Shown here: in pieces, positions 11,583 through 22,223 of the stretch | How the letters are laid out: each line of letters starts with the position of its first letter | Numbering within the stretch: the first letter of the stretch is position 1 | From: Collybia mongolica | Lineage: Eukaryota > Basidiomycota > Agaricomycetes > Agaricales > Clitocybaceae | Direction of reading: 5' to 3' | Length of the DNA stretch: 64,000 nucleotides | Assembly: GCA_013420905.1 (NCBI GenBank) | Contig: JAAXNY010000016.1 | Location: 1,178,001-1,242,000 of the forward strand | Program-made: the position numbers and the translations under genes | The notes under the pieces: model-generated | The model's input: only the letters and a program-made list of their open reading frames with translations | What the model was told of the DNA's origin: nothing | The model's database searches: none

Positions 11583-12957
11583 CAGCTGAGATTGAAATCT
11601 TAGTGTGACCCAAGCATTATGATTTTTGCAAAACCCAGTGAAAATGGGATTGTACACCGGCATCCACCTTCCCCTTAATTTAAAACGTAGAAATTGTAGG
11701 TTATTAAAGCTGTGATATTGGGCTTGTGTTTGATGCAAGAATTCAAGGATTCTCTCAAGTGGATGTCAAGTTATTCATTAATCTTGTAAGAATTTGCAAA
11801 GCTCGATCAGTCTCTGATGTTTACCTAACTTGTTTAGACTTATTTTATTTATATATTTTGCCTCAAGCGAGAATCGAGCTCCCATCTCAATTTCTTCAGG
11901 CAAACCTACACAGATGAAAATTGGGGAGTCAATCCGAGCAACGGTAAAACAACTCTATAGTACTGTAGATATACACATCGCAATCAGGTTCGAGGCAAAA
12001 CACATCTGTGATAATCTTAACAACTGAACCAGAACGATCGAACACAGCATGTTCAGCCAGCCATTTCGGTTCACTTAAAGACTTACCCAGCTTGGGCGTA
12101 AGCCTATTCATCCCAACACAATCTATATGGGGTCATGATTGCTGGACGGAATGAAGATAAGTGAATGATTGCAGTGGAACGAATACAACCATCCAACACC
12201 GCCCACAGTTCTCCACATTTGCTGGATTATATTTAATGCTCTACAACTGATCAGGATTCAATAGGCTTCCGTGGTTGGGCGATTTCCCCAATCTTTCAGT
12301 ATTATGGAACTGAGCTGAGACAGGGTAATTTTGTGGAGTTAATACAGATCATATCACGATTCACAGTACTTGTGAGCCTTTCCATCATTGTTCTGTGGCA
12401 AATACCTGACACCCGGTGACCTAGCTGCCAGCCGGTAGACTAATTATGAGATATCAGTTTCGTAAGTAGATCATCATGAACATATGTTTGATGAATTACC
12501 CAGATGTGATTGATGACGTCAAGATTTTTGCCAAAAAATAGTGGTTTATTTTACCCGCAGTCGAGCTCACAAACAGTTTTTACGACTTGATGGTGCATAT
12601 CTGGGTGTAAGAGGAGAATCATCAGGAGACGTTGATGGGCACCCAGCAGCATTACTGGCATCTTGCCTTTTTTGATGAGGATCACATACACAGCAGCAAC
12701 ACAGGTAAGGCCTGCTGTTGACAAAGTGACTGTAACTGATCAGTCTAGATAGGTTGATTGTTTGAGGGAAACCCGAGACTATGTTGGAAATCTCAGGTTT
12801 TAGAATAAGCCTTGAAGCAACTGCTTAACCCAATAGCTGACACTCGAACGCAGTGACTCTGAAAACAATAGCAACTTTGCCACATCAAGGTATTGGGATG
12901 TGATTGCGAGGCATTCAGAGTACGCTGTTGGAGCAGCGGAGGCGTGAGTACAGAGTT
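11583..12957. repeat. 1.4-kb dispersed repeat, copy 1
   Basis: The segment from CAGCTGAGATTGAAATC to GAGGCGTGAGTACAGAG recurs in the same orientation at 46904-48330 with roughly 93-95% identity by eye. No coding frame is preserved, and I see neither terminal inverted repeats nor a clear target duplication. Copy 2 carries about 45 extra bases after its TTAGACTTATTTT. Copy 1 has lost many CpGs retained by copy 2, for example ATCTTAG against ATCTCGG and AAGCATT against AAGCGTT. Confidence 0.85.
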
Positions 12958-13299
12958 ACGAGTCCTTATGTTTACATAAGTAACTCGTTCATCATCCTGG
13001 GTTTGCGGGGAAAATTCAGCGTACCCAACAAGATCCAGTGTTGTTTTTCCCATGGTTAGTAAGTTTGAAGTGTTCCGAGATTTCATTAGAACACGATCAG
13101 TAAACATTTTGAAGTACATCAGTAACACTTTCTAGTCGTGGAAATATATTTCTGACTGTGGGAATCAAAATTAGCCGACGCGCGGATTTTGAGCAAAAAA
13201 GGCAACTGCTAACATGGGCTGCATTTAATAATATAAATTCGAGTTAATTGGTCTTTTTCTTGGGATATCTCAAGAATTAATTAATAACTGCCCACTGCA

Positions 13300-13369
13300 T
13301 AATCATGCTTACATTTGTCAACTACGCTGTTAGCTCTAACAGCGTAGTTGACAAACGTAAGCATGATTA
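13300..13369. repeat. 70-bp near-perfect palindrome
   Basis: Two 34-base arms (13300-13333 and 13336-13369) are reverse complements with one mismatch and a 2-base centre. The single strand would fold into one long hairpin. No gene overlaps it. Confidence 0.9.
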
Positions 13370-13389
13370 CAAGAGGCTTGTTCCACTTT

Positions 13390-14350
13390 GGGTCAAACTT
13401 TTCCCACAATACAAAATATTGCATATCTCAAGAATGACAAGACCTATGGACACAATTTAAATTGCTACTACTAGATATGGTGAGGGGCTACCCAATGTAG
13501 ATAATTATATGTATTTGTATTTGCTTGTACACCTTCAAACATCATGATCAAAAGCAGCTCTCTCACTACAAGCATGTTACAAATGAATATCAGGTTTGTA
13601 TATGACTTTGCCACCCAGCTAACCAAACAAACAATAACATCAAAGTTCCCACAATATAAATCATTGCATATCTCAACAACAACAAGGCTTATGGATGTAA
13701 TTTAAATTGCTAGTATTAGATATGGTGAAGTAGTACCTCATGTATATGTTTGTATGTCTTTGTATTTGTATTTGTTTTATCTTTTCTAAACCTCGTTGAC
13801 AACAAATTTCTTGCTACATATTGTAAATGAATACTGTTCACATATCATTTCACCACACATCTGGCCAAACAAACAATAACACTAAAGAAATTTCCCACAA
13901 TATAGATGATACTTATCTCAGCAAATACAAAGCTGATGGACATGCTACTACTACATATTGTAAAGGAATACATTATATGTATGTTTATATGTATTTGTAG
14001 TTGTTTGTACCCTTCCAAATCACATTATTAACAACAATTTTCTTACTGCATATTACAAATGAATATCATCTGTATATTACTTTGCCAACATCTGGCCAAA
14101 CAAACAATATTAATGAAGTTCCCACAATATAGATGACACATATCTCAGCAAATACAAGGCTAACAGACCCAATTAAAATTGCTACTACTCCTAGGGGGTA
14201 CACCAGGAAATGCATATTTATATTTGTTTGTACCTTTCCTAATTTGATTATAATCTCTTGTTATATCTATTTTAACATCACATTTATATATACCTGGCTA
14301 TAAGCATAGCCAAACAAGTCAATGTGGATGCTCCTGGAATCTATAATGCT
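13390..14350. repeat. Tandem array, ~245-bp diverged units
   Basis: Units begin with CCCACAATA at 13403, 13649, 13894 and 14122, giving periods of about 246, 245 and 228. Each contains in order a (G)CATATCTCA motif, a GGACxxAATTTAAATTGCTA-type block, TTTGTATTTG, a TTACAAATGAATA block and CCAAACAAACAATAAC just before the next unit. Units are clearly diverged. The array contains almost no CpG and no coding potential. Confidence 0.8.
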
Positions 14351-14439
14351 CAATATCTTGAAAATAGCTAGCTATATGAGTATGGTTAAATATAGTATGT
14401 GATAACACAACAAAAAACACTTAACAGGCATATATACGT

Positions 14440-16282
14440 TTGTTTGAACTCTGTCTTTGATGATGATATTTCTATTTTTAGCATATCTAATAAGTTCTTG
14501 ATTAACCCAGGATGCAAGGCTAGAAATAAATTGTTCAATATTGAATAATTGATATACATTCCAATACTGTGGGAACTTGGTTCTATTATAGGCATTTGCA
14601 TTGATATTACTTCCTTATATCACACAATTGGGTAGTCCAATCTATAAATAGATACATTGGATAAATACTGTGGGTGTACCAGAAGTCTATATCAGCCTAC
14701 TAGACTTGTGCAAATAGTACAGGGGTAAAGTACCAGTAAGAAGTAAACTAATATTTGTAAAAGGAATAAGAACATATTACAAGGTAGATAGAATTACACC
14801 AAGGTAGTCTCAAGGTATACAGCAGCATATAGGTGCATATACAATAGAACAAGGTATATCTGAGCAACTAGATGTGGGGCACATATGCACTCACCTTACA
14901 CACATCTGGTTAGGGCACAGGGGTGATTGACACTACTTGGTCTAGACAGCACATCCAGGGGTGCACATCCAGCCACCAGGTGGTAGTTCTACCATATGGA
15001 ATACACCACTGCACTACCCATGTCCACCATGCTAGCTGCTCACTAGCAGATGTGGGCAGGCAGTCACTGGTAATGTGACAGGTGCCTCTGTAGTTCTTGT
15101 TGCAGCTCTTATTGTTGTGATTTTGCAGTTGTTATTTTCACTGAGAGGGGTGGGCATGAGAGAGGGTGGTGGTATCCATGGCAGTGGGACCTGGCATTGT
15201 ATTTGGCAGTATTGTGCACAATCATATGGCAGGGAGGTGATGGGAGGGGCAGCTGGGTATGTAGTGGTGGTGGTTGACAACAAGGCTAATGGGTGATGTG
15301 GCACCCATCAACAATACTCAGCCATTGCCAGAACAAAAGAGTGGGCAGCAGGGGGACTTTATAGTAACAAGCAACTTGGAGTGACAAGCTCACATTGCCA
15401 AATGGTTAATCTCCATGCTTTATGCACATGTTATGTAACCTTGAGGCCTTGTATTTGACTCTCTAAAATATTGCATTTTGTGCATTAAATAAGCAATGGT
15501 AACTATAATTAAGTAAGCAATCTGGACAGTCTGCATGGACTTCATGGGGAGTTGTTCCAAGCTGGGTCTGAGCATCCAAGTAACAGCATGGATTTATAGA
15601 CTTAGCTTTGACTTGGCTCAGATACAGACTGTCAATTAAGCAGGGCTCCCTGCCAAACAGGGTCTGAGTTGGTCTGCAGACACCTGCATTTGTCTGTGTG
15701 GTCTGTGTGGCTCATGTGGCTTGGTGTAAAGTCCCCAGAAAAGCTACTGAGTTGGTTGTATATTTGGAATATACAAATATGGATCTACATTTTCAAGTTT
15801 GTTTATTTTTTCACACAGTACACCTCTGAGAGTCTGAGTCCCCACTTCACCAGCTGACTTGTTTTTAAGGAAAATGGCTAGATATATATTGTTACCTGTT
15901 ATTGGTGGATATTTGTGTAGGATCTATAAACACCAAATTCTATTGGTATACACCATGGATATAGGTAAAGTTATAAGGGGATCACTTGTTTGTCCACATC
16001 TAGCCATCAGAATCACTATTGCACAGCTTGTATAGCCTCATTGTTATATTTATTATTCTGACACACACTGCTTTAACCCCTTGACAGATAGTAGTTTACT
16101 CTGGACTGACATATCACAGATGGATTGTTGCATCAGTAGAGTTACTAATATCAGATTCTGTTGTTATTTGAGACATAGGCATAATGTACTGTATATAAGG
16201 TGCCCCTTCCTCTCTATGGAAGGGCAACCTTTGCAATAGACTTGGGCTGGGTTTTCTACTCATAGTCAAGCCTCTAGTGCTC
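14440..16282. other. CpG-free non-coding stretch
   Basis: Reading base by base I find no CG dinucleotide between about 14,440 and 16,350, although TG and CA are abundant and local GC is about 40%. There is no gene-like frame. A short stretch at about 15,712-15,736 (TCATGTGGCTTGGTGTAAAG) resembles 788-808 next to the Plavaka remnant. Confidence 0.6.
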
Positions 16283-17003
16283 TATGCTCATCCCTTCCAA
16301 TGCTTCTTGATCTTTTACCACCACCATCCAACCATGGGAATTTGTCCCTCCCGCACTAGGTTGTCCCTAAGCTACCTAACACCTCATCCCTAATTGACAT
16401 CACCTTTCACCAGACCACTCTTTCAGCCTGGGCCACTATCCTTTTACACCATATCCAAATTTCTAACTTATCAGAGCTGATCCTGACTATCTGCAGGGTC
16501 ATCCCATCTTGCCTGTACTGGGGGCTTCACTAATCCGTTCACATCCACCTCATCAACTACCAGGCCACATGAGGACACCACAACTCTAGTACTCTGCTTC
16601 GCGCAGATCCTTAGGGAGCATCACCACCAACATCTTCAATGATTTATTCGTATTTGCTTAACCACTACACCCAAACACAAAAGGAGGAAGGGGTCTGGCC
16701 CCCGATCAGCTACTGTCCCTGCACAGAGCACACCTCTTGGGGAGAACACCAGTTTATCGACCAATGGTGGGATTTGGCAGCCTCATTTTGGAGGGGAGTC
16801 ATCGCTTTGGGAGAGTGGTGTGGAACAGGGGGGAAAGTAATAGGGGGGATTCAGGAGAGGGGCAGTAGGTTTGAGGTATGGGTTGTTCATTTAGATTGGA
16901 CATTTATCTTTGACACTGGGGGGAAGTAATAGGTTTCCAGGGCGTCCTGAAAATACCAGAAGGAGAGTGGAGTGGGGTACCAACGTGAAGGGAGGGGACC
17001 ATG

Positions 17004-17258
17004 CTGTTATATTATGATGGGTCAAGTAATGTAACATGGTCAGATCCTCTGAGTGTACCACTAAACTATCCTGTGTGTCAGTCCCCACAGTACACCTAAG
17101 TGGTAGTAGGACACCATGATTATCCTTGGTTATATATACCAGTAACCAACTTCTATTCTAACCAGCCTAATAGCTCAGTGGTTAGAGCGACCTGTATATT
17201 GAACAGGAGGTCCCAGGTTCAAGTCCTGGTGTGGTCACTTTTAGTATTATAATACATG
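17004..17258. mobile_element. 255-bp insertion carrying a tRNA-like sequence
   Basis: Copy B reads straight through GGACCATGCCCCGAC. In copy A, 255 bases separate the two halves, with CATG on each side (17000-17003 and 17255-17258), consistent with a 4-bp target duplication. AT-rich ends (TTATATTATGATG and TATTATAATA) are loosely inverted. The only recognisable content is the tRNA-like segment. Confidence 0.65.
17164..17237 (+). tRNA. tRNA-like sequence, apparent anticodon AUU, degenerate
   Basis: The D arm (TAGCTCAGTGGTTAGAGC), the anticodon stem CCTGT/ACAGG with the 7-base loop ATATTGA, and the T arm CCAGG-TTCAAGT-CCTGG are complete. The loop places AUU in the anticodon position (Asn codon AAU). 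The 5' acceptor strand (AGCCTAA) does not pair with the 3' strand (TGTGGTC), so a functional tRNA is unlikely. The A and B boxes of an RNA polymerase III promoter are preserved. It is better read as a tRNA pseudogene or the promoter of a SINE-like element. Confidence 0.5.
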
Positions 17259-17895
17259 CCCCGACAAGCACAGGCAAACCTTTAAGGCATTGGGAGGTTC
17301 AGACATGGTACAGTACAATACTGTTGGACTGCAGGTATCCTCAGTCTAGACCTGCAATATGACTTGGAGAGCAACTTAGTGTACAGCTCCACCCTGATGG
17401 CCCATTACAGATTACTTAGTGGTAATAGGTATTTATGCCCACATGTAGTTGGGTCAAACCCACATGCACTTAATATTATTTTTTTTTTTAAAAAAAAAAT
17501 ATATATATGCTCATCCCTTCCCTGTGTGGTTGTTCATACTGTGTATACTGCTCCCTGTCTGAGCCTCTTGGCAACATGACCCCTTACAGAAGTGCAAGAA
17601 GTATTTGGCAAGCTCAAATGTGTGGTCATATTACACCTTCATGTTATGTATCCATCAGGCCTTCCATGATGTCAAGCTATTCCCTGTAGCCTACAATCTA
17701 ATTCTAGGACAATGCCTGACAAGTGTTCCAGAACCAAACTTATTAACAACAAAAAGTAATATAAAGCTGAATAGATTCTGGATAGCTAGTTCTATTGCAA
17801 CAATCTGGTTCTAGAAATATAAAGAAAAGTTAATCAAAAAAAAAACATAAGGACTCGTATCTGCCAGTAATGGCCCTCTACCTCAAGTACTAGTC

Positions 17896-17920
17896 ATATA
17901 TATATATATATATATATATA
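17896..17920. repeat. (AT)n microsatellite
   Basis: An uninterrupted AT dinucleotide run of about 12 units. Confidence 0.95.
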
Positions 17921-17999
17921 GGTCAATTAACACAGTCATTTTATACTACATATAACACTTCATTCTAATCTAACCAAAATCTCAATTTCTTCTTTTCTA

Positions 18000-18400
18000 A
18001 ATGATTCATCTAAGGCAGTAAAGTCATCCCATAAACCCACTATTTGTGGGATGAGATACCTTCTATGCTGAACTTAAATCATCCTACATATTCCACCTTT
18101 TATGGGATGAAAGTTCACTCTCTAATAGATTAAAATGATCTAATAAAACCCACCCATTATAGGATGAAATTCCCCTCTTTTTCACTGGATTAAAATTGTC
18201 CCATATAACTCACCCCTAATGGGATGAAAGTTCACACCACTAAGGGATGAAAATTTCTGAAATTATAAGAGCAGAAATTCATTCTCTCAAGGGATGAAAT
18301 ATCTGGGATGAGATTTCATCCCAATTTCATACCCTTTAGATTCATCCACTAAACTTAGGAAATGCTGCTTTCATCCATTAAGTGGGGGAAAAACCTCCCC
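18000..18400. repeat. GGATGAAA/TTTCATCC-rich repeat array, left
   Basis: GGATGAAA and its complement TTTCATCC recur every 20-60 bases, often facing each other so that short palindromes form. The same motif family dominates 20,080-22,040 on the far side of the hypothetical gene at 19192. No coding frame is present. Confidence 0.65.
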
Positions 18401-19191
18401 CACCAGGTGCACAGTGGTTGGAAACTGGTTATGTGAGTTGATTCACATACCTTCCCCTCCAATGGGTTGATAGTGCTGATATTCACCTTACACTCTTCAG
18501 GGACTAGGTCTGCCTCCGTTTTAATACCACCTAGGTAAGAGTTTTTCCTTCAGCATCATGTGGAGTTGATTATTGCTTACTGTTATCCTTGGGTACACTG
18601 GATCCATGGCTTGAAGATTCAGACTTGCAAAGGTCCATAAACCAGTTTCTATTTTCCAATAGACCAAGTTGATTCTCTGGTGAGCAAGGACCAAAGAAAG
18701 CACAATCAGATGGCCACAGTCTGATTTGGATTCCATTGTGCTTTCCACAATGTGACCAGAAACATTGTCATTTTGCAGCATACAGTGGGTAGGGGAAGTG
18801 TCTGGAGGATTGGGTATGAGGCCAGTGGCCATTACATTGTGATTATTTTTTTGAGTTCCAAGGTCCTTTATATGTTTTTTTTTTGTGCTCATGCCCCAAA
18901 CCCCAACAGTTCTACCCAAGCACAGTTAAACATCCCAAATCCAAAGCTAGTCAGATTATAGAAATCCCTTTGCCCACCCCAAAGCCTGGAACCCATTTTT
19001 TTTTCTTTTTCATCCCTGTGCAAATTGATTTGAGCTCAGTTCTGTTGTCCTTGGGGATGGAACCTGCTCCACCTCAAATTTAAAAGAACCCTCTTTCTCT
19101 GTGTCTCCCAGCATCTCCTCATTTGCTTGGTGTCACCTTTCTTCAACTTTGCCACCAGCTCTTTCTCCAACACACCCTTTTCCATAAAACT
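18401..19191. other. Non-coding leader region, no gene seen
   Basis: No supported gene on either strand. The minus-strand frame at 18521-18919 has no family resemblance and lies in CpG-poor sequence. The last 150 bases presumably hold the promoter of the downstream gene. Confidence 0.35.
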
Positions 19192-20045
19192 ATGGCTAAG
19201 TCTACCGCATTTCAAAAAGCAAAGCAATCTTGCAAGGTGGCATTGTCTTTGGGCTCATCCCAGAGAGTTAAAGGTAGATTGGAGACAATGGCAATGGAAG
19301 CAAAAATGAAGAAAATGAAAGGTATTACTTTTTTTTTTTTGCATACTTCCTATACCATACTAATGTGACTAGCTGAACTCGTAGCCCTTCGCAAAGCTGC
19401 CCATGCTAAAGAACAGCAGAAGAATGTCATACCATGCCCACTGCACAGTGTTGCAGGGAACGGATTCAATCTCCAGGCTGAAATGCAACTCCAAGATGAT
19501 TCTGATATATACAAGGCCATTCATGTAAGTTTTTACTTCTTAAAACCCTTTGCTCCAATCTTTTTTCTTCCAAGTAATAGCACTGTGTTTGTAGTTTAGT
19601 TGGTAATGCAGGCCTCAACTACTTGGTTGTTTGGCACAGGCAACCTACAGTAGTCATTAGTCAAATCATCTGCATGGTAAGTCTTTTCTTCACTGCTTTA
19701 TTACTCATTTAAAATATTTTTTTTCAGGCCAAAAGTTGGCATACATACCTCAAAAAATTCCATAATGGCTGGGCCACTCAACAATTTATCAAGTCACATT
19801 TGAAGAACAAACATGCCTATGCTTGTAAATGTGGGTATACAAATGAGACTGGAAATACAGTAGGGGGCAGTCATGATGATGATGAGGAGGAAATGGACAT
19901 CAACATTGACTTAAATGAGCATGATGAGGATGAAGTAGATAGTGGTGATGAGGGGGAAGAGGATGGGACCAGGAGAGTGAGGACCAGGAGGATGAGGACC
20001 AGGGGGATGAGGAAGGGAATGAATCAGAAGCCTACTAATCATTAG
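19192..20045 (+). CDS. Small acidic hypothetical protein, three exons
   Basis: Three exons join in phase. They are 19192-19321, 19373-19524 and 19728-20045 (acceptor TTTTTTTTCAG), giving about 199 codons. Exon 1 encodes a lysine-rich start (MAKSTAFQKAKQSCK). Exon 2 has LVALRKAAHAKEQQKN. Exon 3 has WHTYLKKFHNGWATQQFIKSHL followed by CKCGYTN, a strongly acidic D/E tract and an Arg-rich tail (RRVRTRRMRTRG). I do not recognise the family. The exact joining of all phases and the biased composition argue that it is real. It is an island inside decayed repeats. The alternating acid/base tail is partly low-complexity and may have grown by slippage. Confidence 0.55.
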
Positions 20046-20079
20046 AATATTGTTAAATATTGAATCACACAAATTTAAA

Positions 20080-22040
20080 CATCTATAAGAGGATGAAATA
20101 TCCAAATAAAAATGAGTGCATTTCAACCTTTCAATGGATGAAAAGTTAGTACTACTTTCATCCAAAAACAATCCAGTAAAATGATGAAAAAGAGGATGAA
20201 TTTAAGTGAGGAAAATGGGATGAATTCAAACATATGATTTTCATCTCTCATAAAATGCCAGTATTTTTGCCCTTAATAGTGTGAAATTCAACCCCCATGT
20301 AAGACCCACAAGAGTGTCATTCTCACCCCTTATTAGTATGAAATTCATCCTTTTTGAAAGGTTAGTATAGCACCCTTGATAGTAAGAAATTCATCCCATG
20401 AGGGTGAATTATGAGGGGTATGAATATGGACAAATTTTGCATGAAATTCATCCATCAAATTATACCTTAAAGGGGGATTTTCCCTCCATTTTTCCCCCTA
20501 CAGGAGGTGTGTTTTTAAACATCTTTGAGATGAAATTCATTACATTTTAGGATTGTTAATTGAATGAATTTCATATTTTTGATGTATTATTTCTCTTATT
20601 TAGGAGGATGAAACACAGGGTTGAATTTCATCTATTCTCAGTTTCACAGTGTTTTGTATAAATTTTTTACCCCCCTATCAGATGAAAATATACAAACCAA
20701 CTCACTCTCTTATAGGTTGAAATTTCATCCAGTTAATTGGAGAAAATTCTAATATCTTTTTTCATCTAAAGGATGGCTGAAATATGTGGGATGAAAATAA
20801 ACTACTAAAATCACTCTTCTATAGGATGAAATTTCATCCAGTTAACTGGGGGAAAATTTAATGCTTTTTTCTTTCATCAAATGGATGGCTAACATATTTT
20901 GGATGAAAATCAGCCACTAAATTGGATTGGTCAATAACAATTGACTGATGTCTATGCAAACATTGTGACCCTATCTTATCTTGCTCACTTGCTTTGTTTC
21001 CCTTTTTCTTTGTGCATTGCATATATAGTCTCTCACCATATTCTTTTTTCCATGTCCTGCTTCTTTCCCCATCGCTAACATAGAGCTCGTTAGGTTAGAT
21101 TCCTTGTCCTGCTTCTTTCCCCATTACTCACATAGAGCTCATTAGTCTTCTAGACTCGAGTTTCTTTTCTTCTCCCACCCCTCATACCACTTACCCCTCA
21201 TCTTTCTTTCATTTGCACTATACTCATATAGTTACATTTGCCTGTACCGGCTTGAGTTCAGCCTCCCATTGCAGAGTCTGTGTGAAAGAGCTTGGGCAAC
21301 CAAATCTTATATTTGTCTGCAAACTCACATCCGTGTACAAGCACATCTTGTTCTCCTCACCTCACAAGAGCTGGGCCTAGATCACTCTTCTATAAGATGA
21401 AATTTCATCCAATTAATTGTAGTTAATTGAAGGGATTTTTGATACATATTTTTATCTAATAAATGGCTAAAATATGGGGGATGAAAATCAGGCCACCAAC
21501 TTCACTCCTTTATAGGATGAAATTTCATCCAATTAATGGAGGGAAAATTTAATACCTTTCTTCATCTATTGGATGGCTGAAATATGTGGGGTGGAATTTC
21601 AGCCACAATTCATACCCCTTTAATTCAGCCATTTAAGTGTGGAAATTCATATTCCCACACTTAAGTGGCTGAACTTCATGATACAATGGGGACACAGTGC
21701 AAAATGAACAAAGTGTGTTTATTGATAACAGGGGAGAAATAATCAAACCAAATTCAAGTGATGTAAATGGCATGGAATTAATCCCCACAAAGCCTATTAT
21801 TCTCACCTGTGATGGTATGAAATTCATCCCATAGCCTCAAAAATTTGCAGTAATGTTACCCTGAGAAAAATTGCTATTCTCACCCATCAAGGTAGTAGAT
21901 TAACCCCATATTGATAGGAATTACCTCCCACAATGGTTGTTTTTTCCACCTATGGTGGAATGAAATTCATCCACTAAATTATACCTTAATGTATTATTTC
22001 TATTATTTAAGAGGATGAAACACAGGGTTGAATTTCATCT
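20080..22040. repeat. GGATGAAATTTCATCC palindrome array, right
   Basis: The self-complementary motif GGATGAAATTTCATCC and one-base variants recur at about 20,713, 20,824, 21,395 and 21,516, each followed by (A/C)A(G)TTAA. Around the first pair the larger unit is about 108-120 bp, including CTTTTTTCATCTxxxGGATGGCTGAAATATxxGGGATGAAAAT. A 50-bp stretch GAGGATGAAACACAGGGTTGAATTTC... is repeated at about 20,602 and 22,011. There is no coding content. Confidence 0.75.
21051..21148. repeat. 52-bp tandem duplication
   Basis: TGTCCTGCTTCTTTCCCCAT...ACATAGAGCTC(G/A)TTAG occurs twice, with starts at 21053 and 21105, differing at a few positions. Confidence 0.8.
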
Positions 22041-22223
22041 ATTCTCAGTTTCACAGTGCTCAATGTATAACCATAGATTAATAGTAGCTCATATGCTTTT
22101 CCTTCGAGCATGAGCCTATCATATCAAAATTAAAGTAATATATATTATTTGGATTAACAATTGTGCCATTTAGTGGGATAAAGCATTGTGTGGCACTGTG
22201 CCAAAGGCACGGGTCTTTAGCTT

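Larger units (their letters stand above)
16283..17521 (+). mobile_element. Non-LTR-type retroposon, copy A
   Basis: The element is flanked by a perfect 16-bp direct repeat TATGCTCATCCCTTCC at 16283-16298 and 17506-17521. The 3' end is an A-rich tail (T10A10 then TA repeats). The body is about 90% identical to copy B at 22240-23194. It carries no reverse transcriptase, so it is a non-autonomous element or a 5'-truncated LINE. Near the 3' end it can form a small hairpin (TGGGT-CAA-ACCCA). The body is interrupted by a 255-bp insertion at 17004-17258. Copy A has many CG-to-CA/TG changes relative to copy B. Confidence 0.8.

Noticed and set aside
11985..12045. A and B box-like sequences on the minus strand of the 1.4-kb repeat
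   Set aside because: GGTTCAGTTGTTAAG and CTCGAACC lie at tRNA-like spacing, but no stems can be folded, so a tRNA-derived origin is not supported.
14386..14601. Minus-strand frame of 71 codons in the satellite region
   Set aside because: AT-rich, CpG-free surroundings, with no family resemblance; expected by chance.
18883..19083. Plus-strand frame upstream of the small acidic gene
   Set aside because: It passes through poly-T tracts and ends before the gene's start. A 5' exon cannot be joined in phase.
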